From Segatella copri (GTDB lineage Bacteria; Bacteroidota; Bacteroidia; Bacteroidales; Bacteroidaceae): a stretch of DNA of 64,000 nt. Under the pieces are notes generated by a model that did not search any database, was not told the origin of the DNA, and was given only the letters and a program-made list of their open reading frames with translations. Numbering within the stretch: position 1 is the stretch's first letter; each line of letters opens with the position of its first letter. Made by a program: the position numbers and the translations under genes. Location: positions 3,247,501-3,311,500 of the forward strand of contig NZ_JAPDUW010000001.1 of NCBI RefSeq assembly GCF_026015295.1. Direction: 5' to 3'. Positions 27,325-36,055 of this stretch are shown in pieces.

Positions 27325-28095
27325 ATGAGCAAAGGAAAATTAGCAAAGTTTGCGGATATGGAGCGTTTCGAGAACGTGTTCCAGTATCCATATAGTGTTG
27401 TAGATGACGTGCCTTTCGATATGAAGGGCAAGTGGCGTGAGATGTATTTCCACAATGATAATCCTATCGTGCTGGAGTTGGGATGCGGCAAGGGTGAATA
27501 TACCGTGGAACTTGCCAAGCTCTATCCTGAAATGAACTTCATCGGTGTGGATATCAAGGGCGCACGAATGTGGACCGGTGCCAAGAAGGCGATAGAGGAA
27601 GGACAGAAGAACGTGGCTTTCCTCCGTACCAACATCGAGATTATCGACCGTTTCTTTGCTGCGGATGAGGTGCAGGAAATCTGGCTCACCTTCTCTGACC
27701 CGCAGATGAAGAATCCTCGCAAGCGTCTTACATCTACATACTTCATGAACCGTTATCGCCACTTCCTCGTGGATGGCGGTATCATCCATCTGAAGACGGA
27801 CTCCAACTTCCTCTTCACCTATACCACTTATATGGTGGATGGCAACCATCTGCCTGTGCTCTTCCGCACCGAGGACCTCTATCATCAGGAGGGTATCGAT
27901 GAGGAAACCCGTAAGATTCTCTCTATCCAAACCTATTATGAGAGTATGTGGATAGAGCGTGGCTTGAACATCAAGTATCAGAAGTTCGCCTTGCCACGTG
28001 AGGGCGAGTTGGTGGAACCTGATATTGAGATTCCGCTGGATGATTATCGCAGTTATCGCCGTGATAAGCGAAGCTCAAAGGATACAGCGAAGTAG
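27325..28095 (+). CDS. trmB: tRNA (guanine-N7-)-methyltransferase
   Basis: 256 aa, a Rossmann methyltransferase of the TrmB family. The SAM motif is [14 protein letters not shown] (about 52-65); the family hallmark after it, [14 protein letters not shown], and the substrate-side block [18 protein letters not shown] are present. It makes m7G46 in the variable loop of tRNAs using S-adenosylmethionine. It is a housekeeping gene with its own promoter, lying between two accessory modules. A short basic tail ([13 protein letters not shown]) ends the protein. Confidence 0.96.
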   Translation: MSKGKLAKFADMERFENVFQYPYSVVDDVPFDMKGKWREMYFHNDNPIVLELGCGKGEYTVELAKLYPEMNFIGVDIKGARMWTGAKKAIEEGQKNVAFLRTNIEIIDRFFAADEVQEIWLTFSDPQMKNPRKRLTSTYFMNRYRHFLVDGGIIHLKTDSNFLFTYTTYMVDGNHLPVLFRTEDLYHQEGIDEETRKILSIQTYYESMWIERGLNIKYQKFALPREGELVEPDIEIPLDDYRSYRRDKRSSKDTAK

Positions 28096-28250
28096 ATTTC
28101 TACAATGATTTGAATAAGCTTCCGCAATGCTTTGAATGTCTTTCCTCAAGTGTTATTGGCGTTTGAAGAATGCGTCATAAGTATCTGAAAGAAGTAACTG
28201 AAGTTGTTCGGAGATACAATAGAAGTTGTTGGAACAGTAAGTATCTCGAA

Positions 28251-28336
28251 GCGCACAACAGTTGATATGCGGTCGCACATCAGCTGTTGTGCGCTTGTCT
28301 TTCAGCTGTTGTGCATGCGTAGAACAGCTGTTGTGC
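28251..28336. repeat. 22-bp-period repeat with CAGCTGTTGTGC core
   Basis: CAGCTGTTGTGC occurs at 28281, 28303 and 28325, exactly 22 bases apart, with unrelated 10-nt fillers. A fourth copy in reverse (28251-28266) forms a 16-bp inverted repeat, one mismatch, with 28279-28294. It lies between the convergent ends of trmB and the RhuM-Fic gene. Confidence 0.85.
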
Positions 28337-28355
28337 GGCTTTTTAATGGCAATAC

Positions 28356-29348
28356 TTATTGATTGTCTTTGTTAATCAAGTTGACGACTACTTTTACCAT
28401 TACATCTTTTTCCTCAGTTCTGCTTTCTGCAATCATCAGAGTCAGTGCTACGAGTGTGTTGTCGGCAATCCTCTTATGTCCATTTTCTGCATACAGAATG
28501 CCATTCTTCTCCATAAACCAAAGAAAAAGCATGGCCGCAATTCTCTTGTTGCCATCGCTGAATGAATGGTTTTTTACGACAAGGTAGAGCAGCATGGCTG
28601 CTTTTTCTTCTACCGAAGCATAGAGTTCTTCACCACCGAAGGTTTGGTAAATCTGACCTATGCTGCTCTTGAATGAATCATCCTTCTCATTGGCAAACCA
28701 TTTACTGCCTCCAAACTTTTCTTTCAAAGCATTGATGGCTTCCATTGCATTTTCGTAGGTGGCATGGAACGGTTCGGCTTGAGTCGTCTTGTCTATGAGT
28801 AATGTCTGATAATCATATTTGTCGAGAGTATCCAGGGCATAAACATAGTCGCTGATGACATTGAACAGTCCGTTATATTCGCCCTCGGATACTTGATCTT
28901 GCAATGTAATCGCACGTGACATCAAACGAACCACTTCTTTCAGTTCGTTGTAATTGTCTAGGCGCTTCTGGTTGATGGCGTAACCCTTGATAATGTATTG
29001 CTTCAAGATAGAGGTTGCCCAACGGCGGAAAGAGGTCGCATTCTTGCTATTCACTCTGTACCCTACCGAAATAATCATGTCAAGATTATAATAAGGAATA
29101 TCACGAATGATTTGTCTCTTACCCTCAAAACGAACCTGTGCATTTTTTGCACAAGTTGACTTTTCGTCTAGTTCTTGACTCTTGTAAATGTTGCGAATGT
29201 GTCGTGTAACAGATGTTCTGTCAACAGCAAACAACTCTGCCATTTGGCTTTGTGTAAGCCAAACGGTATCATTCTCTAATTTTACATTCAGCTCTATGTT
29301 GCCCTCTGGGGAACGATAGATTTCGATGGATGAATTCCTCTGCTCCAT
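28356..29348 (-). CDS. RhuM-like protein with C-terminal Fic/Doc domain
   Basis: 330 aa, cytoplasmic. The N-terminal half matches the RhuM family: a helix-turn-helix-like LTQSQMAELFAVDRTSVTRHI (about 31-51) and the RDIPYYNLDMIISVGYRV block (about 82-99). The C-terminal half is a Fic fold with active-site motif HSFSDGNKRIAA (His261). Full Fic AMP transferases have H-x-F-x-D/E-G-N-G-R-x-x-R; here NKR replaces NGR and the last Arg is missing, which is closer to the Doc toxin motif. Nucleotidyl transfer or Doc-like phosphorylation are both possible. No antitoxin gene is next to it. Confidence 0.88.
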   Translation of the reverse strand: MEQRNSSIEIYRSPEGNIELNVKLENDTVWLTQSQMAELFAVDRTSVTRHIRNIYKSQELDEKSTCAKNAQVRFEGKRQIIRDIPYYNLDMIISVGYRVNSKNATSFRRWATSILKQYIIKGYAINQKRLDNYNELKEVVRLMSRAITLQDQVSEGEYNGLFNVISDYVYALDTLDKYDYQTLLIDKTTQAEPFHATYENAMEAINALKEKFGGSKWFANEKDDSFKSSIGQIYQTFGGEELYASVEEKAAMLLYLVVKNHSFSDGNKRIAAMLFLWFMEKNGILYAENGHKRIADNTLVALTLMIAESRTEEKDVMVKVVVNLINKDNQ

Positions 29349-29401
29349 ACCTTTCTTTATTAAAAGTTCTTATTCTAGTACCCATTTTTTGGATAATTCG
29401 G

Positions 29402-29433
29402 CAAAGATACGATAATTGTTTGATTCCTACAAG
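29402..29433 (-). promoter_or_regulatory. Promoter of the RhuM-Fic gene
   Basis: Minus-strand -7 TATCTTTG (29409-29402) and, 20 nt upstream, CTTG (29433-29430), one base off TTTG. Confidence 0.6.
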
Positions 29434-29621
29434 GTTTTCGAGTATTTTTTCTTCTTTTTGATGAAATTTGCGAAAGATTGAAATGGAAGGAATGTTTTGT
29501 TTTTGATTACTTCCAGATTAAATATCAGGACTAGTCTTAGGTTAGGGATATGTATAGTATGTTATGTTCTTCCTATACCTTTTGTTAAATCCGGGAATAA
29601 TCTTGTTGAATTCAAGAAAAA

Positions 29622-29665
29622 AAGGTGGAAATGCTTGGCGTTTCCACCTTATTTTATTATATTTG
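29622..29665 (+). promoter_or_regulatory. GH3 promoter overlapping a hairpin
   Basis: CTTG (29634-29637), 20 nt, TATATTTG (29658-29665) fits the promoter consensus. A perfect 10-bp stem, AAGGTGGAAA (29622-29631) and TTTCCACCTT (29641-29650), spans the same bases, with seven A just before it, so the reverse strand reads as a terminator. Confidence 0.55.
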
Positions 29666-29766
29666 CAGCAAGTTTTTGAAGAAATGCAGTATTCTCAGGG
29701 ACTGCATGGAACTGACGAAACGACTAAAAGAACAGAAAAGTAATAACTAACTAGATAAACGACAAA

Positions 29767-32121
29767 ATGATGAACTACAAGAAATTGGCTCTTACCGTTG
29801 CGGCTGGAGCGATGGCAACTACAGTGATGGCGCAATCTGCACCAAAACTGAATGCCAATAACATCGAAGAAGTAATCAAGGCGATGACCTTGGAAGAGAA
29901 AGCCCAACTCTTAGTGGGCGGTGGTAACGATGGATTCGTGGGTAGTGGTGCTATGCTCGGACATCAGAAGAAGTTCGTGCCGGGTGCTGCGGGTACTACT
30001 GTAGCCATTCCTCGTCTCGGCATTCCTACTACCGTACAGTGTGATGGCCCTGCCGGAGTTCATATCGATGCTCATCGCGAAGGTGACAGCCGTAGCTACT
30101 TTGCCACCGGTTTCCCTATCGGAACCTGTCTGGCTTCTACCTGGAACACCGATCTGGTGCGCAAGGTGGGTGAGGCTATCGGTAACGAAACCCTGGAGTA
30201 TGGCTGTGATGTTGTGCTCGGACCGGGTATGAACCTGCATCGCAATCCGCTCTGTGGCCGTAACTTTGAGTATTATTCTGAAGACCCAATCGTAACGGGT
30301 CTTATCGGAACCGCCTTTGTACAGGGTGTGCAGAGCCAGGGCGTGGGTGTAAGTGCCAAGCACTTTGCCGTGAACTCTCAGGAAACTGACCGTACCAAGG
30401 TGGATGAGCGATTGAGCCAGCGTGCTCTCCGTGAGTTGTATCTGAAGGGTTTCGAGATGATGGTTCGCAAGAGCAATCCTTGGACTATCATGTCTGCCTA
30501 TAATAAGGTAAACGGTGTTTATGCCCAGGGCAACAAGGGACTCTTGACCGATATTCTCCGCAACGACTGGGGATATAAGGGAATCGTGGAGACCGACTGG
30601 ATTGGTAAGCGTGCCGACCTTCCGCTGGAACAGGAAGTAGAGGCTGGCAACGACCTGATGATGCCGGGTTATCCAGCACAGGTGCAGGATATTGTTGATG
30701 CAGTAAAGAATGGCAAGCTGGATATCAAGGATGTGGACCGCAATGTTCGCCGCATGCTCGAGTATATCGTGAAGACTCCTCGATTCAAGGGATATAAATA
30801 TAGTGGTGAGCCAGACTTGAAGGCTCATGCTGCCATCACCCGTCAGAGTTCTACTGAGGGTATGGTGCTCCTGAAGAATGATGCCGCTCTTCCTATCCAG
30901 GGCTTGAAGACCGTGGCACTCTTCGGTGTCAACTCTTACGACTTTATGTCGGGTGGCCTCGGTAGTGGAGCCGTTAATGTAGGCTATTCTGTGGATATGG
31001 TTACCGGTTTGAAGAATATCGGCGTGGCAACTACTCCTCAGCTTACGGAAATCTATCAGAATTATGTGAAGTATGCCAAGGCTAAGTTGAAGGCAGACAA
31101 GAATCCGATGATGTGGTTCCTGGATCAGGGTCAGCCAAAACTCGATGAAATCGAGATTACTGAGCGTTGTGTAGCTGGCGAGGAGCCAAAGGCAGATGCT
31201 GCCATCATCACCATCGGTCGTCAGGCAGGTGAGGGAATGGATCGCCAGGTCAATGGTGAGTTCAACCTCAGTCAGATAGAGCAGGATATGATTTTCCGTG
31301 TATCTGATGCTTTTCATGCCAAGGGTAAGAAGGTGATTGTCATCATCAACTCTGGTTCTGTGATGGAGACTGCCAGCTGGAGAGACCGTGTGGATGCTAT
31401 TCTCGTAGCTTGGCAGCCAGGTATCGAGGGTGGTAACTCTGTAGCTGATATCCTGACCGGTAAGGTGAATCCATCGGGTAAGTTGACCATGACCTGGCCT
31501 ATCGCTGCTACTGATCATCCTTCTACTGCCAACTTTGCCAAGGATTACGATATGTACACCTACAAGAATCTGCTGGATTGGAGCAAGGGTAATATCAAGG
31601 GTTACGATTATAGCAACCATGAGGAGGATATCTACGTAGGTTATCGCTACTTTGATACCTTCAAGAAGAATGTGGCTTATCCTTTCGGTTATGGTTTGAG
31701 CTACACTACCTTCGAGTTTGGCAAGCCATCTGTCAAGGCAAAAGGCAATAACATTGAGGTAAGCGTAACTATCAAGAATACCGGTAAGGTTGCCGGCAAG
31801 GAAGTTGCTGAGGTTTATGTCACCGCTCCAAAGGGCGCTTACGAGAAGCCAGCCAAGGAACTCAAGACCTTCGGCAAGACCAAGTTGCTGAATCCAGGTG
31901 AGAGCCAGACTTTGAAGATGACCCTCGAAAAGCGCGATCTTGCCAGCTTCGATGAGGTCAACAGTCAGTGGAAGGTAGATGCCGGTAACTATCTCTTTAA
32001 GGTAGGTAGTGATGTAGAGAACATCAAGGGTACTGCTACATTGAAGGTGGCAGAATATACCGAGAAAACAAGCAATGCTTGCGCTCCTAATGTTCAGTTG
32101 AACTATCTGAAGCAGAAGTAG
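29767..32121 (+). CDS. GH3 beta-glucosidase/beta-xylosidase, exported
   Basis: 784 aa, signal peptide ending VMAQ (residue 23). It has the standard three parts: N-terminal TIM barrel with KHF and nucleophile Asp277 (GIVETDWIG), the alpha/beta sandwich with the probable acid/base Glu489 (GRQAGEGMDR), and a fibronectin-III-like tail (from about 650). It removes terminal beta-linked glucose or xylose in the periplasm. It stands alone with its own promoter and is not part of the xylan operons; whether it serves them cannot be told from sequence. Glucoside versus xyloside specificity is open. Confidence 0.94.
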   Translation: MMNYKKLALTVAAGAMATTVMAQSAPKLNANNIEEVIKAMTLEEKAQLLVGGGNDGFVGSGAMLGHQKKFVPGAAGTTVAIPRLGIPTTVQCDGPAGVHIDAHREGDSRSYFATGFPIGTCLASTWNTDLVRKVGEAIGNETLEYGCDVVLGPGMNLHRNPLCGRNFEYYSEDPIVTGLIGTAFVQGVQSQGVGVSAKHFAVNSQETDRTKVDERLSQRALRELYLKGFEMMVRKSNPWTIMSAYNKVNGVYAQGNKGLLTDILRNDWGYKGIVETDWIGKRADLPLEQEVEAGNDLMMPGYPAQVQDIVDAVKNGKLDIKDVDRNVRRMLEYIVKTPRFKGYKYSGEPDLKAHAAITRQSSTEGMVLLKNDAALPIQGLKTVALFGVNSYDFMSGGLGSGAVNVGYSVDMVTGLKNIGVATTPQLTEIYQNYVKYAKAKLKADKNPMMWFLDQGQPKLDEIEITERCVAGEEPKADAAIITIGRQAGEGMDRQVNGEFNLSQIEQDMIFRVSDAFHAKGKKVIVIINSGSVMETASWRDRVDAILVAWQPGIEGGNSVADILTGKVNPSGKLTMTWPIAATDHPSTANFAKDYDMYTYKNLLDWSKGNIKGYDYSNHEEDIYVGYRYFDTFKKNVAYPFGYGLSYTTFEFGKPSVKAKGNNIEVSVTIKNTGKVAGKEVAEVYVTAPKGAYEKPAKELKTFGKTKLLNPGESQTLKMTLEKRDLASFDEVNSQWKVDAGNYLFKVGSDVENIKGTATLKVAEYTEKTSNACAPNVQLNYLKQK

Positions 32122-32197
32122 CCTGTGTAAATAATATTCTAGAAAGAGATTATCTAGAAGAAACTCCCGGAAAATGGGGAAAGAAGAGATTGAGAAT

Positions 32198-32231
32198 TTT
32201 CCCTTAAGGGAAATAAAATCTTCCCTTAAGA
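32198..32231. repeat. 22-bp-period repeat with TTCCCTTAAG core
   Basis: TTCCCTTAAG at 32199-32208 and again at 32221-32230, exactly 22 bases apart. The first copy is the centre of a 16-bp perfect palindrome (32198-32213). It sits between convergent genes. Confidence 0.75.
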
Positions 32232-32310
32232 GATATTTTTCACCACATTTGGTCTGTAAAGTTATTTCTTTATAAATTTCGCAGCACCTATTTTCCTATC
32301 CTCAAAAGCA

Positions 32311-32346
32311 AAGAACTCCCGTCTCTTTTCTGAGATGGGAGTTCTT
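32311..32346. terminator. Bidirectional terminator between GH3 and GLPGLI module 2
   Basis: AAGAACTCCCGTCTC (32311-32325) pairs with GAGATGGGAGTTCTT (32332-32346), 15 bp with one G-T position, six-base loop. The T-rich flank is modest on both sides. Confidence 0.75.
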
Positions 32347-32348
32347 GT

Positions 32349-34901
32349 TTAGAAGGAATACTGGACGGAAATCATCAGTTCGCGAGGGCGAAGATAATAG
32401 CAGTCGGTCAATGTACTGATGCCGCTATAGATGGTTTCCATATAATTCTTCTTATTGAATAGGTTTCGAAGCTCTGCTGAAAGGCGGAGCTTTTTCATTC
32501 TCCAAACTGCCGAGGCATCGCCAAGGAGGGTGTTAAGGTGGCTGCCCTCTTGCAGTTCATTGCGATAATGTACGAGCGAGAAGGAGAGGTCCACATGGCT
32601 GATGGTAGCGGTGGCAGATACGCTTTGGTGCCAATTAAATAACGATGACTTCGCCATTTTTTGACGTTTCGAGTTGTAAAAAGAGAATTCTCCCTCATAG
32701 CTAAAGGCGCACCAGGACGGCGAGAAGTCGATGCTAGGCTTTACAGTATAGTTGTCGGCGGTGTAGCTGATGGCTTTGCCGCTGCTGTATTGCTCCCCCT
32801 TGCTGTAGTTGTAACTGCCCTCCAGGCGGGTCTTCAGATGTAGGTCGTAGAAACCCTTCGATATGTAGAGTGATGCCCCTAGGTTGTTGCTCTTGCTGTC
32901 CTGTTTATATAATGAGGTATAGTATTTGCCATCCTCGATGCGTAGGTCGGATGCCGTGTTCATCCAGTTTTTGCTGGCATTGACCGATGCGCTGAAGAAG
33001 ATTTCCTTGATAGGACGCTTGTAGTCGTAACTCAACTTGCCATAAAGAGAGCGAGTTATCGGAATGATGTCGCTCGAAGTGTACCAAGAGCGATAACTTT
33101 GACGATATTGCTTCATGGCGTAGTTGGTGGCATTGCCTGTTCCTGTACTGTATCCTGTGTAGATAGTCAACTCTCTTCGGAAATCTAATTTCTTATATAA
33201 GTAAAGGTAGGGTGATATGGTAAGTAGAGTTTTCTGTGGATAGGTGAAGCGTTCCCAGATGAAATCGGGAGAGAACGACATACGGAACGTCTCGGTCTTG
33301 TATTGCCAGTAAGGGGTGAACTTCCCTGTGATGTTAAGATTGTTTTTGCCGATTTCATCGTGACTGTTTTCGGTGAATCCGTTGTTTTTTCCGATTTCAT
33401 CGCTTCTTTCCTGATATTTCGCATAGATGTTGTTGAGGTCGATACTCATTCTATATTCCTGTGTCCAGTGGAAGCGATTCCTCATCCACTGTAAGGCGTG
33501 GGCAGTATGCCAAAGGTTGGTGCGGATGCGATTCCGCTCGTCGTTAACGTAGAGGTCCGCCACACCATGGTGATAGTCGGCAGTGCTACGCCAAGAGAGT
33601 TGACTTTTCTTGAAGACGAAGAGACGGTAGATACTTGCCGAGAGGTCGAGCTTTGGGATGCGGACACGTTGGGTCAGCGTGTTGTTGATGTTTGACAAAC
33701 CGTCGCTTTGTGCTGCGCTGAGGCTGATGCTCTCGTTGCCATAATGTTCAGCCTTGTTTACCTTGTTCTCCCATTGCAGATTGAAGGCATCGCTGATCAT
33801 CGTCTTGTGGTTGTGCTCCGTGGTAACTGTGGGAGCTTCGCCGCCGAGGTCGTAGATACTCATGTTCTCTCGCTCTTGTCGGGTTACCGTACGAAGATAG
33901 TTGGCTTCTATGCGAGTCTCTGCATCGTCCTTGTTCTTCTTGATATGGTTGATGGAGTATTTTTGCGAGGTGTTGAAGCGCAGGCGTTCTTCGTCGATAG
34001 GAGCGTCAAGCGATGGTACTGATATCCATGATGGAAGGGAGGCTGGTGCCAGACGATTGCTGTAAGATGCGAGTTGGTTAAATGCATAGCCGAGATTTTT
34101 ACCTGTTCTGTCGTATTCTGCATCATACATCATCTGTTTCTTCTTGCCAATTTGCATGATATTGATGCTTCCGCCTACGTGGGATGGATGCCCTACGAGT
34201 AAGTAGGGCTTGAGAGTAGGCATCAGTTTGTCGCGGGCACTGTCTTTCAGGGCGATGTTCATCGCTACATTATCTGTAAAGGTTTTGTTCTGGAGTGCCT
34301 TGATAGGTTGGTCATGCTCGATGACTTCGGCCTTTTTTACGTCTTTTGCCTTGATGTTCTCCTCTAGTTGGTTATATTTGCCACCGGTCAGGTCGAGACC
34401 TTCCACAGTGAATCGGTTGATGGGCTTACCATTGTAGTTGATACGACCATTCTTCTCTATATCCACGCCTGGCAGCTTTTTCAGTACATCTTTCAGTGAG
34501 TTATCTCGTTCGTTGGCAAAACGGGTGAGATCGAAAGATATGGTGTCTCGACCCGTGATGCGAGAGCCTTTTACTTGTACTTCCTTCAAGACAAAAGCTG
34601 TTGAAGCCATACTGATGATGGTTTCTTTTCCCGATGAAACCGCCGTTTTTTGCTTTTTATAGCCCATATAGGAAGCTTGCAGCATATCGCCAGTTTGCTT
34701 TTGTGCTATGGGAATCAGGAATGTTCCGTCTTCCTTGCTGCGTGTAAACTTCAAGGGCTTTCCATTGCGCAGCAGCGTAACCGATACGTTGGTCAGACGG
34801 TTGTGTGTAAGTGAATCTTCTACATAACCGCTAATCTTCTCTTGGGCAAACGCATGGCACGCCACGAACAGAATAGTGAAAAGAACTATTATTTTCTTCA
34901 T
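32349..34901 (-). CDS. Outer membrane beta-barrel protein, TonB-receptor-like, GLPGLI partner 2
   Basis: 850 aa with signal peptide (to about residue 19), a carboxypeptidase-regulatory-like domain (about 22-95, ISGYVEDSLTHN through YMGYKKQKT), a plug-like domain (about 105-220) and a barrel ending in Phe (ISVQYSF). The plug has the same conserved blocks as the first partner at 24549-27185: D-V-L-K-K-L-P-G, I-N-Y-N-G-K-P-I-N, D-Q-P-I-K-A-L. The gene begins 87 bases after the stop of its GLPGLI gene, on the same transcript. No SusD is nearby. Its role is unknown, and pairing with GLPGLI is the main clue. Confidence 0.88.
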   Translation of the reverse strand: MKKIIVLFTILFVACHAFAQEKISGYVEDSLTHNRLTNVSVTLLRNGKPLKFTRSKEDGTFLIPIAQKQTGDMLQASYMGYKKQKTAVSSGKETIISMASTAFVLKEVQVKGSRITGRDTISFDLTRFANERDNSLKDVLKKLPGVDIEKNGRINYNGKPINRFTVEGLDLTGGKYNQLEENIKAKDVKKAEVIEHDQPIKALQNKTFTDNVAMNIALKDSARDKLMPTLKPYLLVGHPSHVGGSINIMQIGKKKQMMYDAEYDRTGKNLGYAFNQLASYSNRLAPASLPSWISVPSLDAPIDEERLRFNTSQKYSINHIKKNKDDAETRIEANYLRTVTRQERENMSIYDLGGEAPTVTTEHNHKTMISDAFNLQWENKVNKAEHYGNESISLSAAQSDGLSNINNTLTQRVRIPKLDLSASIYRLFVFKKSQLSWRSTADYHHGVADLYVNDERNRIRTNLWHTAHALQWMRNRFHWTQEYRMSIDLNNIYAKYQERSDEIGKNNGFTENSHDEIGKNNLNITGKFTPYWQYKTETFRMSFSPDFIWERFTYPQKTLLTISPYLYLYKKLDFRRELTIYTGYSTGTGNATNYAMKQYRQSYRSWYTSSDIIPITRSLYGKLSYDYKRPIKEIFFSASVNASKNWMNTASDLRIEDGKYYTSLYKQDSKSNNLGASLYISKGFYDLHLKTRLEGSYNYSKGEQYSSGKAISYTADNYTVKPSIDFSPSWCAFSYEGEFSFYNSKRQKMAKSSLFNWHQSVSATATISHVDLSFSLVHYRNELQEGSHLNTLLGDASAVWRMKKLRLSAELRNLFNKKNYMETIYSGISTLTDCYYLRPRELMISVQYSF

Positions 34902-34988
34902 CTTTTTTCTCTCTTTTCTATTTTACCTTAGACACTTATCTCGCTAATGTCTTTAAGACGCTTGTCAGGCAAAAATGTAAACTGCTAA

Positions 34989-35873
34989 TTATCTTTCAAT
35001 CGGATTGTATGGCTCAGCACGCTTGGAATGCTTCAGGATATTTCCTTTTTCATCCTTGATCTTTACAATTGCAGCATACTTGGCATCTTGAAGCAGATAA
35101 CCGATTGGATCGGCATAGTATTTTTTGTAAATGGAGGTCAATGATTTGCGGTCGATAGGCTCGAAAGTCTTACCTTTATAATAGATAGGTATGGAGCCTT
35201 TGTCTGTAGTGAGTCCTACAGCCGTAAATCCATAATCGTTCTCGGAGTCGTGAGCCTTGAGTATCAATCCCGGCAGTCCGCTCAGTTTCCAGGGACCATT
35301 GTCAATAGGGATGTCTTCCGTGTACCAAGCTATCCATGTTCTACCCTTAAACTTGGCAATTGCCTGGTGGCACTCGTAACCGCAGATGGAATCGATGCTG
35401 TCTGTGAGTTGCCAGTCTGTCGGTTCCATCGGCTCTATGCACACATATCTGTCGGCAGCAAAGAAATCGAGATAGGCAGTTTTGCCCGGTTCTGGATAGT
35501 TCTTATATATTTTCCAATTAATCTGTCCGCCATTACCGGAAAAATTGGCAGGTATTCCTTTTGCCATATTCGCAGAGATGGTAGAGTCTCTTTGGAATAT
35601 CGGATAACTGTAGAATGCGGAATACTTGTTGCCAATCTGCAAGAGCATTTTCTCTTCAATACGGCCAATGATGGTGTCGGTCTTGGTATATTTCTTTTCG
35701 TAAATATACTCGGCATCATATACTACCTGATACTTTACCTGATCAATGGAATCTCCCATGCCAATGCTTGATTCATCGAACAGGTTTACTGTTTGCGCTT
35801 GGAGCATGCAAGCATATAATGCAAGCCATACCATCAATAATACCTTTTTCATAATCTTCGTCTTTTTATTCAT
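34989..35873 (-). CDS. GLPGLI-family exported protein, copy 3
   Basis: 294 aa from the first ATG; a start at 35852 (MKKVLLMVW) gives a more ordinary signal peptide ending MLQAQ and may be the real one. The signature is SGLPGLILKAHD, with CGYECHQAIAKFKGRTWIAWYTEDIPIDNGPWKL before it, so the family assignment is firm but this copy is clearly more distant from the tandem pair at 22791-24501. It heads a two-gene operon with a barrel protein and faces a divergently transcribed membrane-bound regulator 180 bases away, which probably controls it. Confidence 0.9.
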   Translation of the reverse strand: MNKKTKIMKKVLLMVWLALYACMLQAQTVNLFDESSIGMGDSIDQVKYQVVYDAEYIYEKKYTKTDTIIGRIEEKMLLQIGNKYSAFYSYPIFQRDSTISANMAKGIPANFSGNGGQINWKIYKNYPEPGKTAYLDFFAADRYVCIEPMEPTDWQLTDSIDSICGYECHQAIAKFKGRTWIAWYTEDIPIDNGPWKLSGLPGLILKAHDSENDYGFTAVGLTTDKGSIPIYYKGKTFEPIDRKSLTSIYKKYYADPIGYLLQDAKYAAIVKIKDEKGNILKHSKRAEPYNPIER

Positions 35874-35904
35874 TATTTTATCTGTTTCATTCGTTTTTGT
35901 GATG

Positions 35905-35912
35905 CAAAAGTA
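35905..35912 (-). promoter_or_regulatory. -7 box of GLPGLI module 2
   Basis: Minus-strand TACTTTTG, 31 bases before the first ATG. No good TTTG at -33, which fits a regulated promoter. Confidence 0.55.
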
Positions 35913-36020
35913 CTGAGATTATCCGATGAAATCGATGATTTCTGTTACTGAGTTATTACTTTTGCTTCTTTTCGCCTATTATTATTTTATTACTCTTGCC
36001 TTTGTTTACGGATTTTTCAG

Positions 36021-36028
36021 TAACTTTG
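36021..36028 (+). promoter_or_regulatory. -7 box of the membrane regulator gene
   Basis: TAACTTTG; it lies downstream of the in-frame ATG at 35996, so translation should start at 36056. Confidence 0.6.
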
Positions 36029-36055
36029 CCGTCAAATTCAAAAGATCAGGAATGT

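Larger units (their letters stand above)
29349..29766. other. 418-base gap between divergent genes
   Basis: It contains the minus-strand promoter of the RhuM-Fic gene (29402-29433), about 190 bases in which I see nothing, and a hairpin that overlaps the GH3 promoter (29622-29665). No reading frame of note. Confidence 0.6.

Noticed and set aside
28281..28336. Possible small CRISPR array
   Set aside because: Repeats are only 12 bases with 10-base fillers, and no cas genes are present; CRISPR repeats and spacers are more than twice as long.
29911..31620. 569-codon open frame opposite the GH3 gene
   Set aside because: The sense frame has all GH3 motifs and a signal peptide; the reverse frame has no recognisable domain and no promoter.
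35996..36055. Upstream start for the membrane regulator
   Set aside because: The -7 box TAACTTTG lies inside this stretch, and the peptide before MNSNSKLK has no membrane or domain character.
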